Source: ChocPot-Mid sp043804925
GTDB lineage: Bacteria; Bacteroidota; Ignavibacteria; Kapaibacteriales; UBA2268
Direction of reading: 5' to 3'
Length of the DNA: 64,000 nucleotides
Assembly (NCBI GenBank): GCA_043804925.1
Contig: JAZDIP010000023.1
Coordinates: forward strand, 62,001-126,000
Positions 45,290 to 53,403 of this stretch are shown here, piece after piece (within the stretch, counting starts at the first letter, position 1; each line of letters begins with the position of its first letter). Position numbers and translations under genes: made by a program. A model generated the notes under the pieces. The model saw only the letters and a program-made list of their open reading frames with translations. It was not told the DNA's origin and did no database searches.

Positions 45290-45331
45290 TTTTTCTTTTT
45301 CTCAATAATTTATTTGTTATAACTTGTCTTC

Positions 45332-45413
45332 TTGTTCTGTAACTTGTTACAACCGGCAGTCGTTGTTCTGTAGCTTGTTACAACCGACAGTCGTTTTTTT
45401 ATCCCTATGGGAT
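45332..45413. repeat. Two 31-bp direct repeats and an ATCCC-TAT-GGGAT palindrome
   Basis: TTGTTCTGTARCTTGTTACA plus 11 more bases occurs at 45332-45362 and 45363-45393, 29 of 31 bases identical. Each copy has the dyad GTAAC-TT-GTTAC or a close form. ATCCCTATGGGAT at 45401-45413 is the same palindrome as in the 51-bp array at 11524-11692. Confidence 0.75.
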
Positions 45414-45562
45414 TTTGAAATCCATAAGAAAAATTTTCTGTTACAAATATGCAACTCCAGCAGTTTGTAAGAACGTTCATTATTTTTGTAATACAAATAT
45501 TCATTCGCTATATGATTGTTCAAACGCTTAACTGTTAATAAACGAAATTCATTTCTATCCTC

Positions 45563-46042
45563 TTAAAACAAAAAAGTGTCAACTGTTTTGGGTGTTGTTC
45601 CATTTGTAACATTCTCGCTTGGTTCTTTAGTTGCAGATTCTGAATCGTCAATAATAAATTCTTCGGGAGAACTATCATGGTCATCATCCGAATCCGATGC
45701 CATTGTTCTTCTTTGTTCAAGCATTAGAATACTTTCCGCTACAATTTCATAAGCATATTTTTTACCGGTACTTGACGAATCATATTTACGGTTACGGATT
45801 TTTCCTTCAACATACAAACGGGAACCTTTTGTTACAAGTTTATTAATAACTTCTGCTAAGCCGCGCCAACCGACTATAGTGTGCCAGTCAGTGTGTTCTT
45901 TAACACTACCGTCTTTATCTCTCCAAACCTGGGAAGTAGCCATCCTGAAAGTAGCTACAGGAATATTATTTGGCGTTAATCTGTATTCCGGGTCATTACC
46001 AACATTACCAATAAGCATAACTTTATTAAGAGTTCTCGACAT
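45563..46042 (-). CDS. ssb: Single-stranded DNA-binding protein
   Basis: 159 residues. The OB fold covers about 1-110 (NKVMLIGNVGNDPEYRLTPN, WHTIVGWRGLAEVINKLVTKG, YVEGKIRNRKY). A flexible acidic tail rich in Asp, Ser and Glu follows. The last residues are VDTFLF rather than the usual DDDIPF, so the acidic tip that recruits partner proteins is altered but still ends in Phe. It binds single-stranded DNA in replication and repair. GGCGG lies just upstream of the ATG. Confidence 0.93.
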   Translation of the reverse strand: MSRTLNKVMLIGNVGNDPEYRLTPNNIPVATFRMATSQVWRDKDGSVKEHTDWHTIVGWRGLAEVINKLVTKGSRLYVEGKIRNRKYDSSSTGKKYAYEIVAESILMLEQRRTMASDSDDDHDSSPEEFIIDDSESATKEPSENVTNGTTPKTVDTFLF

Positions 46043-46212
46043 ATTCCGCCTTTCACATATTTACATTCCGAATTATCCTTTACGCTGAATCTAAAAAACA
46101 ACTAAAAATACAAAAATTAAATCATATATAAAAATATTTCAAATCTAAAATCAGATAATAATTTATTTAATTTTTCAATCGAAATTAGACATGTATATTG
46201 CATGCCTTCAAA

Positions 46213-46842
46213 TTATTCACCACTAAGAAAATCTTCGATTTTCCAATCTTTGATAATTCTTACATCGCTATTCAAATCATTGAAACGAATACCCGTAAGA
46301 CGTATATCCGAACCTGGGAACGGTTTTAATATCATGTGCTGAGTAGCATGCAGTTCTGTTCTTCCATAAAAAACAGTATCACAATCAACAACTATATTGA
46401 ACAATTTACCGTAATTTTCGATGATAATTCTCGCCGGTTTATTAATTTCCGCTTTGATTGAATCAACGTTGGTTAATAACTTACCTGAATCGAAGACCTT
46501 ACAACCATTTGTCGAATATTCAAAAGTAATATTCGGGTGCAATTCAAAATGGTCAATTATTGTTCTGAAAGAAAAACTCAAGCCGGAACCTCTATTTAAT
46601 TCTGTAGTAAAATCTGCCTGAAATTGTGTAATGGGTATTTCATTGCAATACATATCAATCATGCTGCCGCTATACAACATCATCCCATTTTTGGCAAACT
46701 GCTCAACACTATCGAGGGAGCCAATAATGAATCCGCTAATTTCCTCAGTTTCACTAACGTTTCGATTCAAATAAAAAATATCCGGATGACAAGCCGAAAT
46801 AGTTATCAGTAAAATAAATCCTATAATTAATTTCGTTTTCAT
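46213..46842 (-). CDS. Lipoprotein of unknown function
   Basis: 209 residues from the ATG at 46842; a TTG three codons upstream is open. The lipobox is TISAC (Cys about 18). The mature chain is beta-rich (GLSFSFRTIIDHFELHPNITF, PARIIIENYGKLFNIVVDCDTVFYG) and might be a jelly-roll-like domain, but no family is recognised. It follows the 473-residue lipoprotein gene on the same strand, across a heptad array. Confidence 0.7.
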   Translation of the reverse strand: MKTKLIIGFILLITISACHPDIFYLNRNVSETEEISGFIIGSLDSVEQFAKNGMMLYSGSMIDMYCNEIPITQFQADFTTELNRGSGLSFSFRTIIDHFELHPNITFEYSTNGCKVFDSGKLLTNVDSIKAEINKPARIIIENYGKLFNIVVDCDTVFYGRTELHATQHMILKPFPGSDIRLTGIRFNDLNSDVRIIKDWKIEDFLSGE

Positions 46843-46862
46843 AATATTCAATAAGTGCTTTC

Positions 46863-46965
46863 AATTGTTAATTGTTAATTGTTAATTGTTAATCGTTAAT
46901 CGTTAATTGTTAATTGTTAATTGTTAATTGTTAATTGTTAATTGTTAATTATTAATTATTAATTA
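46863..46965. repeat. Heptad array AATTGTT/AATCGTT, near-perfect
   Basis: About 14 copies of a 7-bp word, with two AATCGTT variants and a final run of AATTATT. It lies between two lipoprotein genes and supplies the TAA stop (46963-46965) of the upstream one. The near-perfect copies make length variation by slippage likely. Confidence 0.92.
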
Positions 46966-48384
46966 TTTGTTGTATCTTAGCTGTTCCGGGAAAAAGATTC
47001 TATCCCAAATTCCTATATTCAAACCGATGTAAGCCCTTGAAAATTCACCGGGTAATCCAATTGCATCAACAATGTCACTGCCAAAACCCAAATCTGTAGA
47101 GCCGGAAGCGAAGCCAAGTAATAAACTTATATTAAGAAAACCCGAACTTCCTTCTTCGAGCTTATTCAATACAAGGTTTAATCTGCCGCCTATATTGAAA
47201 AAACTTGAAGGATAATAATTATACTCAATGAATGGTTCGACTGACAGTTCATCCAACAAAACAGTTTGGAAGTAACCGATTCTTATCGGTAAAACACCCA
47301 AGCCCCATTCACCTTGTCCTAAAACAAGCAAATTTATTAAAGATGTACCTGCATAAAACTTATTATTGAGAATTGGAATTGCAATTGATGTATTGGCTAA
47401 TCTCAAAGACATTCCTTTTAAGAAATTTGCCGAATCTTTTTTTGTTGAAAATGCGGAAGCATCGGCACCTGTACTAAGTAATCCAAATTGTAAAAATCCT
47501 ACATTCCATGAGCTGTGTTCGTGGTCTTTCCATTCTGTTTCGGTTTCTTCAACAAGGTTATGGAAATCCAGGACGGAAACACCTAAGCCAATATAAGGGA
47601 AAAACTTTGTTACGGATTTATCCGGGTAGGGATTATTAGGACTTTTAATCAAAGGACTCCAAGTCGGATTCATTCCACCTGCCAATCCTGCATAAGCTCT
47701 CAAGTTCAATCCGCCGATTGAACCGATATCAAGTGAACCGGAAACATTTGCATACATTGAGGGCCACAAACCTATTCCTGATGTAATAGTAAATGCAATA
47801 TATGGAATTTCATCTCGCAGATAATATCTTTTACTGATATGTCCGTTTAATCCAAGTGTCCAAAATTGTTCGGTAGTTAAAGCACTTGGTGCAATAACCT
47901 CGAGAGCATTCCACCCCCATGTCCAGTTCTTTGCATCACGGAACCATCTCAAGCGTTTTTCGAAGAAACCCAATCGGTAAATACCACCTGTAAATAATGC
48001 CTCTTTATTTCCCTCGTATGAGCTTGCCATATTTTTAAAATCAGGGAAAATACCAAACATACCTACTCCCATACCGTTTTCCGAAGATGTACCCATCAAA
48101 CCGACACTTTCGAAAAGACCGTATCTAATGAAATCGGGATATTTTCTCGTTACGATACTGTCAATTTGAAGCATATCCCTTTCGTTTTTGAATGTCCGGG
48201 AAGAAGGAAATATCTCACCGTTATCGCGGTTCCCGGGTGCATTGTTTACGAATCTCTGATATATGGTGTCACGCATTGTGATGGTGTAAACATCTTCCTC
48301 AACACGGGTAATACGCGTTGTTGTACAACTCATCAGAGATAAAAATACTCCCGCACATAAGATTATTAATGTAAATTTTCTCAT
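46963..48384 (-). CDS. Outer-membrane-like lipoprotein of unknown function
   Basis: 473 residues from the ATG at 48384; a TTG at 48408 is in frame. The signal peptide ends in LMSC. Many segments alternate hydrophobic and polar residues (ITSGIGLWPSMYANVSGSLDIGSIGGLNLRAYA shortened: AYAGLAGGMN; FFPYIGLGVSVLDF; AYIGLNIGIWDRIFF), suggesting beta-strands of a barrel or of an outer-membrane-attached domain. A lipobox combined with barrel-like strands is unusual but is known among Bacteroidota surface proteins. I recognise no family. The stop codon is the first word of the AATTATT array. Confidence 0.7.
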   Translation of the reverse strand: MRKFTLIILCAGVFLSLMSCTTTRITRVEEDVYTITMRDTIYQRFVNNAPGNRDNGEIFPSSRTFKNERDMLQIDSIVTRKYPDFIRYGLFESVGLMGTSSENGMGVGMFGIFPDFKNMASSYEGNKEALFTGGIYRLGFFEKRLRWFRDAKNWTWGWNALEVIAPSALTTEQFWTLGLNGHISKRYYLRDEIPYIAFTITSGIGLWPSMYANVSGSLDIGSIGGLNLRAYAGLAGGMNPTWSPLIKSPNNPYPDKSVTKFFPYIGLGVSVLDFHNLVEETETEWKDHEHSSWNVGFLQFGLLSTGADASAFSTKKDSANFLKGMSLRLANTSIAIPILNNKFYAGTSLINLLVLGQGEWGLGVLPIRIGYFQTVLLDELSVEPFIEYNYYPSSFFNIGGRLNLVLNKLEEGSSGFLNISLLLGFASGSTDLGFGSDIVDAIGLPGEFSRAYIGLNIGIWDRIFFPEQLRYNK

Positions 48385-48441
48385 AGCTTTTTCAAAATTT
48401 ATTATCAATCACTTTTTTTCTTTTGTCAAATTGAAACTTAT

Positions 48442-48469
48442 AACTTACCACTCAACACTCAACACTCAA
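48442..48469. repeat. Heptad array CACTCAA encoding the end of the FAH gene
   Basis: Words AACTTAC, CACTCAA, CACTCAA, CACTCAA. Read on minus as TTGAGTG words, it encodes the last residues SLSVEC and the TGA stop (48452-48454) of the hydrolase gene. Confidence 0.82.
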
Positions 48470-49105
48470 AGAAACATATCCCTTAAGTTCTGCAAAAAGT
48501 TTATCTCCCTTAACAATCTGCCCAACTCCTTCAGGTGTTCCCGTAAAAATGCAGTCTCCCGCTTCAAGAGTAAAAATTTTTGAGAGATATTCAATTAATT
48601 TACCAACAGACCTTTCCATATACTCTGTTGAAGATTTTTGCTTTAATTCACCATTAACTTTCAAACTCAATTCAAAATAAGGTATTTTATCTCCGAACTC
48701 TTCAGCAGGGACTAATTCAGATATTGGAGCTGATGTATAAAATCCTTTGGCAACAGACCATGGATGTCCGTTTTCTTTTGCCTTCTTCTGCAAATCCCTA
48801 AGTGTTGCATCAATACCAACTCCATACCCGGCTATAAAATTTACTGCTTCCTTTTCATTGATATTGTTGCAATTCTTTCCAATAACAACAATTAGTTCAA
48901 CTTCATGGTGAACATTATCTGATATGTCCGGTAAAATGATTTTACCGTTATTTTCTATATATGCAACTGAGGGTTTAATGAAGATTATCGGGTCGGAGGT
49001 TACCTGTCCACCCATCTCAGCCGCATGTTTTGCATAGTTTTGACCAATGCAGTACATAGTTCTAACTTCCAGTTCTTTTCCGTTTTTAAATTTAAATGTC
49101 CTCAT
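48452..49105 (-). CDS. Fumarylacetoacetate hydrolase-family protein (FAHD1-like)
   Basis: 217 residues. CIGQNYAKHAAEMG begins the catalytic domain, and HHEVELIVVIGK carries the two metal-binding glutamates (about 68 and 70). YGVGIDATLRDLQ has the third metal ligand, and FTGTPEGVGQI is the conserved glycine-rich segment. The family includes acylpyruvate hydrolases and oxaloacetate decarboxylases; the substrate cannot be fixed. The usual ending, a strand like VEVEIEGIGTL, is cut short: after GDKLFAELKGYV the chain is finished by repeat-encoded residues. It is 43 bp downstream of the PBP1A gene. Confidence 0.88.
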   Translation of the reverse strand: MRTFKFKNGKELEVRTMYCIGQNYAKHAAEMGGQVTSDPIIFIKPSVAYIENNGKIILPDISDNVHHEVELIVVIGKNCNNINEKEAVNFIAGYGVGIDATLRDLQKKAKENGHPWSVAKGFYTSAPISELVPAEEFGDKIPYFELSLKVNGELKQKSSTEYMERSVGKLIEYLSKIFTLEAGDCIFTGTPEGVGQIVKGDKLFAELKGYVSLSVEC

Positions 49106-49116
49106 ATTTTTTTCAA

Positions 49117-49165
49117 ATTTTCACTTTTCATTATTCACTTTTCATTATTCATTTTTCACTATTTT
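49117..49165. repeat. Heptad array TTATTCA/CTTTTCA
   Basis: Seven words: ATTTTCA, CTTTTCA, TTATTCA, CTTTTCA, TTATTCA, TTTTTCA, CTATTTT. Read on minus, the words are TGAAAAG and TGAATAA types. They encode the last residues (KNSEK) and TGA stop (49149-49151) of PBP1A. Confidence 0.85.
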
Positions 49166-51293
49166 TCACCGATGGATTCCAATCTTTTTCCAGTTGTTTT
49201 ACTATTTCTGCATTAGGATTTGTGGAATCAATTTTCGAATAATTAAATTCTCTTTTCTTATACGGCAACTTTTCATCGCTATAAATTTTATTCATTAACT
49301 TCCCCCAAAGCGGTGCGGCTGCAGAGGAAGCATATCCATAATCGTTGGGAAAAGTAATTCTTCTGTCGTCAAAACCAATCCAAACACCTGCAACAAGTTC
49401 AGGTGTAAATCCAATAAACCATGCATCTGCAAAATCATTTGTTGTTCCCGTTTTGCCGGCAGCTGCACAGTTTTTAAAATACCTTCTGACGCTGCTCCCG
49501 GTACCATGGTCAACAACTCCTGCCATCATATATGTCATCATATCGGTAATCTGTGAACTAAAAACATCGGTTGCCCTGATTGCTTTTCTTTGCTTTTGAA
49601 TTATATTTCCCTGATAATCTTCTACTCTATAAACGGAAAATGGCTTTATATGAATTCCGTTATTTACAAATGTACCAAAAGCGGAGATTAAATCGAGAGG
49701 TATAACTTCACCACCGGCTCCGAGCGACAAAGCAGGAACTGCCTGTAACCTTGAAGTAATCCCCATCCTGTATGCCATAGAAACAACTCTGGACGGATTG
49801 GTAACTTCAGTAATCAATCTTGCCGCAACTGTGTTGATAGACCCGGATAAACCTTGATATAATGTTACTGAATCCGATGCTACATTTTTTCCGGTTCCCC
49901 GCGGTACCCATACTTCACCCGTAAAAGGGTCGGTGTATGAGAAATACCCTCTTGAGATTTTGCTTTCGGGTGTTAATCCTGTTTCTAAAGCGCAGGCATA
50001 AACTATCGGTTTGAAAGCCGAACCTGGCTGCCTTTGTATTTGTGTTGCATGATTCAAAGAATATTTGGCATCGGGATGCTCATCCATAAATTTAGGAGAA
50101 GCACCAACCATAGCTAAAATATTTCCTTTCGTAGGGTCAAGCACAACCAATCCGATTTGTAGTGTAGTAGCCGCATTTTTTACTGAATCAATAAAATTTC
50201 GTTCCGTTTTAAACCTTTGCTCGATTTGCTTTCTTCGTAGCTTGTCACCCGCAATATAGTCGGCTCTCTTGCGAATTGCCTCAAGCACCAAAGTTTGAAG
50301 CAATGACTGATTTCTCGACCAGGACCAATATCGGTTAAAGGTTTTTTGCAGTTCGGTCATATGTTCCTTAACGGATTCATTTGCATACTTCTGGATTTTT
50401 GAGTTAAGAGAGCTGTATATAACCAATCCATCGCGATATAAGTCCTTATTAAAGGAATTTGAAGATGATAAGTTTCGTCTAATCATTTCAACAAAATGAG
50501 GTGCTGTCATAAATCTACGGTGGACAGAAACCTTCTTTTCAGCCAATTGAATTGGTTCTGCCGATGCAGTAGCCACTTCTCCGGGTGTCAAATAGTCCTG
50601 GCCCTCCATTAGTTGCAAAACCAGGTTCCGTCTTCTTATTGCTTTGTCATAATCATCCATGCCATTGTAGTTTTCAGGATTCTTTAAGATTCCTACCAAA
50701 AAAGCACATTCTGCTGTTGTAAGTTCTTTCGGAGATTTGTTAAAATAAATTTCGGATGCGACCTGAATACCATAAGCACCTCTGCCAAAAATGACGGTAT
50801 TGGCATATAATTCCAAAATCTCTTCTTTCGTATATGTTTGTTCTATTTGAACAGCAATAAAAGCTTCCTGAATTTTTCTTTCTAAAGTTGTCCGTGGATG
50901 TAAAAACAAATTTCTTGCCAACTGCATTGAAATTGTAGAAGCTCCTTCCTTTATTCCTCCTGCTAAAATATTCTTAATCGCCGCTTTTATAACTCTGGAT
51001 ACATGCACTCCCCAATGGTCAAAGAAATTGCGGTCTTCGACTGCTACTAATCCGTTAATGAAGTCTATTGGTATGCTGTCGTAAGGCAAATATATTCTTC
51101 GTTGAACGGAGAACATATCTAAAAGGTCACCATCAGAACTGATAATCTGTGTTGCCAGATTCTGTCGCGGATTTTCTAATTGGTCAATTGACGGCAATCC
51201 ATAGGATATAACAGATTGGACATAGAGCCATACTGAAAACATCCCTACAGCCAGTAAGGTTAAAAGCAAATATAAAAAATGTAATGGTTTCAT
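49149..51293 (-). CDS. mrcA: Penicillin-binding protein 1A, bifunctional
   Basis: 714 residues. One membrane helix lies at about 7-28. The glycosyltransferase domain has EDRNFFDHWGVH (about 85-96), GASTISMQLARNLFL and KIQEAFIAVQIE. The transpeptidase domain has the SxxK serine in PGSAFKPIVYA (about 424), the SxN motif in SGSINTVAARL (about 484) and the KTG motif in GKTGTTNDFADAWF (about 612). It polymerises and cross-links peptidoglycan at the inner-membrane surface. It is shorter than E. coli PBP1A because the long OB-type insertion is absent. It may be co-transcribed with the OmpA/PD40 gene 28 bp upstream. The tail is heptad-encoded. Confidence 0.93.
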   Translation of the reverse strand: MKPLHFLYLLLTLLAVGMFSVWLYVQSVISYGLPSIDQLENPRQNLATQIISSDGDLLDMFSVQRRIYLPYDSIPIDFINGLVAVEDRNFFDHWGVHVSRVIKAAIKNILAGGIKEGASTISMQLARNLFLHPRTTLERKIQEAFIAVQIEQTYTKEEILELYANTVIFGRGAYGIQVASEIYFNKSPKELTTAECAFLVGILKNPENYNGMDDYDKAIRRRNLVLQLMEGQDYLTPGEVATASAEPIQLAEKKVSVHRRFMTAPHFVEMIRRNLSSSNSFNKDLYRDGLVIYSSLNSKIQKYANESVKEHMTELQKTFNRYWSWSRNQSLLQTLVLEAIRKRADYIAGDKLRRKQIEQRFKTERNFIDSVKNAATTLQIGLVVLDPTKGNILAMVGASPKFMDEHPDAKYSLNHATQIQRQPGSAFKPIVYACALETGLTPESKISRGYFSYTDPFTGEVWVPRGTGKNVASDSVTLYQGLSGSINTVAARLITEVTNPSRVVSMAYRMGITSRLQAVPALSLGAGGEVIPLDLISAFGTFVNNGIHIKPFSVYRVEDYQGNIIQKQRKAIRATDVFSSQITDMMTYMMAGVVDHGTGSSVRRYFKNCAAAGKTGTTNDFADAWFIGFTPELVAGVWIGFDDRRITFPNDYGYASSAAAPLWGKLMNKIYSDEKLPYKKREFNYSKIDSTNPNAEIVKQLEKDWNPSVKNSEK

Positions 51294-51321
51294 ATGTAAA
51301 ATAATTAGTAATCAGTGTTTC

Positions 51322-53112
51322 TTAATTTTTTAAAACTTTACTCAATTCTACCCGCCTTAATCTCATCCTGTACATCTCGATTTCCTCATTTTCTCTTTTA
51401 GCCAATGGTTTGGATTTTCCGGCGGATTTCGTTTCCAGCAACTCTTCAGATACTCCTCTTTTTATCAATTCGCTTTTAACAAATTCTACTCTCCTTTTTC
51501 CTAATGTTAAATTATAAGATGAAGTCCCCACATCATCCGTATGGCCTGTTAAAACAATTACCTTCAATTTATCTTTGGATTTATTAATATTTTCTGCAAG
51601 ATTATCAAGTTGGATTTGCCATGTTTGAACAGTTTCTACTCCGTTGCTGTCAAGTGTATATTTATATGGATTATCAAAAACATCAGTCGGAAAGTTTATT
51701 CTCACAGTCAGCATTTCAGGTATCTTGAAATCCTGCTTCAATTCTTTAATGTTATCCATCAAATCCACAATTACAGTAACTGTTTCAAAAAACAAATCTT
51801 TTGCCTGTGCTGTAACTTCGTATTTTACATCCTTATTCAATTCTATTGCGTATTTCCCATTTTTATCGGATTTTACTTCTTTGTACTTAATATTTTCCGG
51901 CATCTTCCTGACTATTATTTCCGCTTCTTCCAACTCAACCAAAGTTACTGCCTGGTATACAGTACCGGTTAAAGTAAATGTTTTGACTATGTTTAACTCA
52001 GGTTCTTCTAATTTTATATCCGGTTTTATATCAATATCATTATTACCGGATGCAATTGGCGGTTTTAGGGTTCCTTTTTTATTAACGTTTTTCTTTCGTA
52101 CAAATAAATCAAAGCCGCCTTCCATCGAAACGAAGCTTGATTTATCCGCATCCTGATTTGAACTATAATAAAGTAATGAGTCAATCCCTACAGGGCTGCT
52201 TGGGAATAACTCATCAAATTTCGTATTCAAAGGTGGTCTCAAGTTTTTTGGTTTGGAAAAAAAGTTCTCAGGATTTTTAAGTTTTGTGAAATCCCTATTT
52301 TTAATAACTTTCCAAAATTCATCAGATATTTCCGATTCAAAGATGTCATATCCACCCACAGTTTCATGTCCTGCTGAAGAAAATAACAATTTCTTGTTGT
52401 CATTATTTATAAATGGAGTAATCTCAGGACATCCTGTATTAATAATATTACCACAATTGAATGGCTCGCTCCAGGTTCCGTCATCAAGCTTTAAACAAAA
52501 CCATAAGTCAGTGCTGCCATAACCGGCAATCCTGTCTGAAGCAAAAAATAATACTTTACCGTCAGCCGATAAAGCCGGCTGTGATTCCCATGTAAAATCA
52601 TTTTGATGAACTGATGAACCTAATTGCTTCGAATTGTTTATTAAATTACCGGAAACTGTTCCCTCGTACAAATCGGCTCGCCCAATCATTCCTTCTATTG
52701 GCGAGACAGAAAATACAATTTTATCTTTACAAACCGACATTGCTCCGGCATGCCCGGCTACAGGTATACCCATACCCGATTCAAGAGTACCTGAATTATA
52801 TCTACTCATTCTTGCAAGCATAACTCTTTGTCTGCCTGCATCGTCGTACATCAATGCCGCTTTTTTATTATCGAGGAAAGCCAGACTCCATTCGTTCTCA
52901 ATCGTGTTGATTTGTTTCACTTTTTCAAATGAGTAATAATAATCCATTTGCTGATTAATTTCAAAGGAACTATCATATGGCAGTCCAATCCAGTTTACCG
53001 GTTGACAGTAAATTTCTACTTCGGGACAGGTTACTTCCTTTTGTCTGGTAACCTGAGTCATACATCCGATTATCAGAACCGGCATTATTGTTAATAATAA
53101 TACTCTCTTCAT
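51322..53112 (-). CDS. OmpA-family lipoprotein with PD40 propeller repeats
   Basis: 596 residues. The lipobox is LIIGC (Cys about 17). PD40/WD40-like repeats lie at about 60-330 (QPALSADGKVLFFASDRIAGYG, SEPFNCGNIINT, DELFPSSPVGIDSLLYYSSNQ). A carboxypeptidase-regulatory-like domain is at ~370-460 (TLTGTVYQAVTLVELEEAEI). The C-terminal OmpA domain is at ~490-590 (LTGHTDDVGTSSYNLTLGKRRVEFVKSEL, with RMRLRRVEL at the NxRRVEI position). This domain order is typical of many Bacteroidota envelope proteins; PorE of the T9SS has a similar order, so a link to that machine is possible. PBP1A follows directly. Confidence 0.85.
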   Translation of the reverse strand: MKRVLLLTIMPVLIIGCMTQVTRQKEVTCPEVEIYCQPVNWIGLPYDSSFEINQQMDYYYSFEKVKQINTIENEWSLAFLDNKKAALMYDDAGRQRVMLARMSRYNSGTLESGMGIPVAGHAGAMSVCKDKIVFSVSPIEGMIGRADLYEGTVSGNLINNSKQLGSSVHQNDFTWESQPALSADGKVLFFASDRIAGYGSTDLWFCLKLDDGTWSEPFNCGNIINTGCPEITPFINNDNKKLLFSSAGHETVGGYDIFESEISDEFWKVIKNRDFTKLKNPENFFSKPKNLRPPLNTKFDELFPSSPVGIDSLLYYSSNQDADKSSFVSMEGGFDLFVRKKNVNKKGTLKPPIASGNNDIDIKPDIKLEEPELNIVKTFTLTGTVYQAVTLVELEEAEIIVRKMPENIKYKEVKSDKNGKYAIELNKDVKYEVTAQAKDLFFETVTVIVDLMDNIKELKQDFKIPEMLTVRINFPTDVFDNPYKYTLDSNGVETVQTWQIQLDNLAENINKSKDKLKVIVLTGHTDDVGTSSYNLTLGKRRVEFVKSELIKRGVSEELLETKSAGKSKPLAKRENEEIEMYRMRLRRVELSKVLKN

Positions 53113-53403
53113 ATCAATTATATCATAACTCCTACATAATTTTCAAAACAAATGCTTCTCATCCTCTCCATTCCTCTCATTAACAATTAACAATTTCCCT
53201 TAATTCCCAAAATCCTCACAATCATAAAAAACTAATATAATAATTAATATTAAGATAGTAAACTAAAAAACAAAACATTATTCATTAGAACAATAATATG
53301 TTCAATATTTATAAATAATTAATGAAGTGTCATTTTTTTTTATTAATTTTACTATTTATTAAATGCAGCATCTTCTGTAAAAAGATGCTCAAAAGAATAT
53401 CAA

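Noticed and set aside
51644..52156. 170-codon plus ORF opposite the OmpA/PD40 gene
   Set aside because: It is the antisense shadow of a well-supported gene; no ribosome site.
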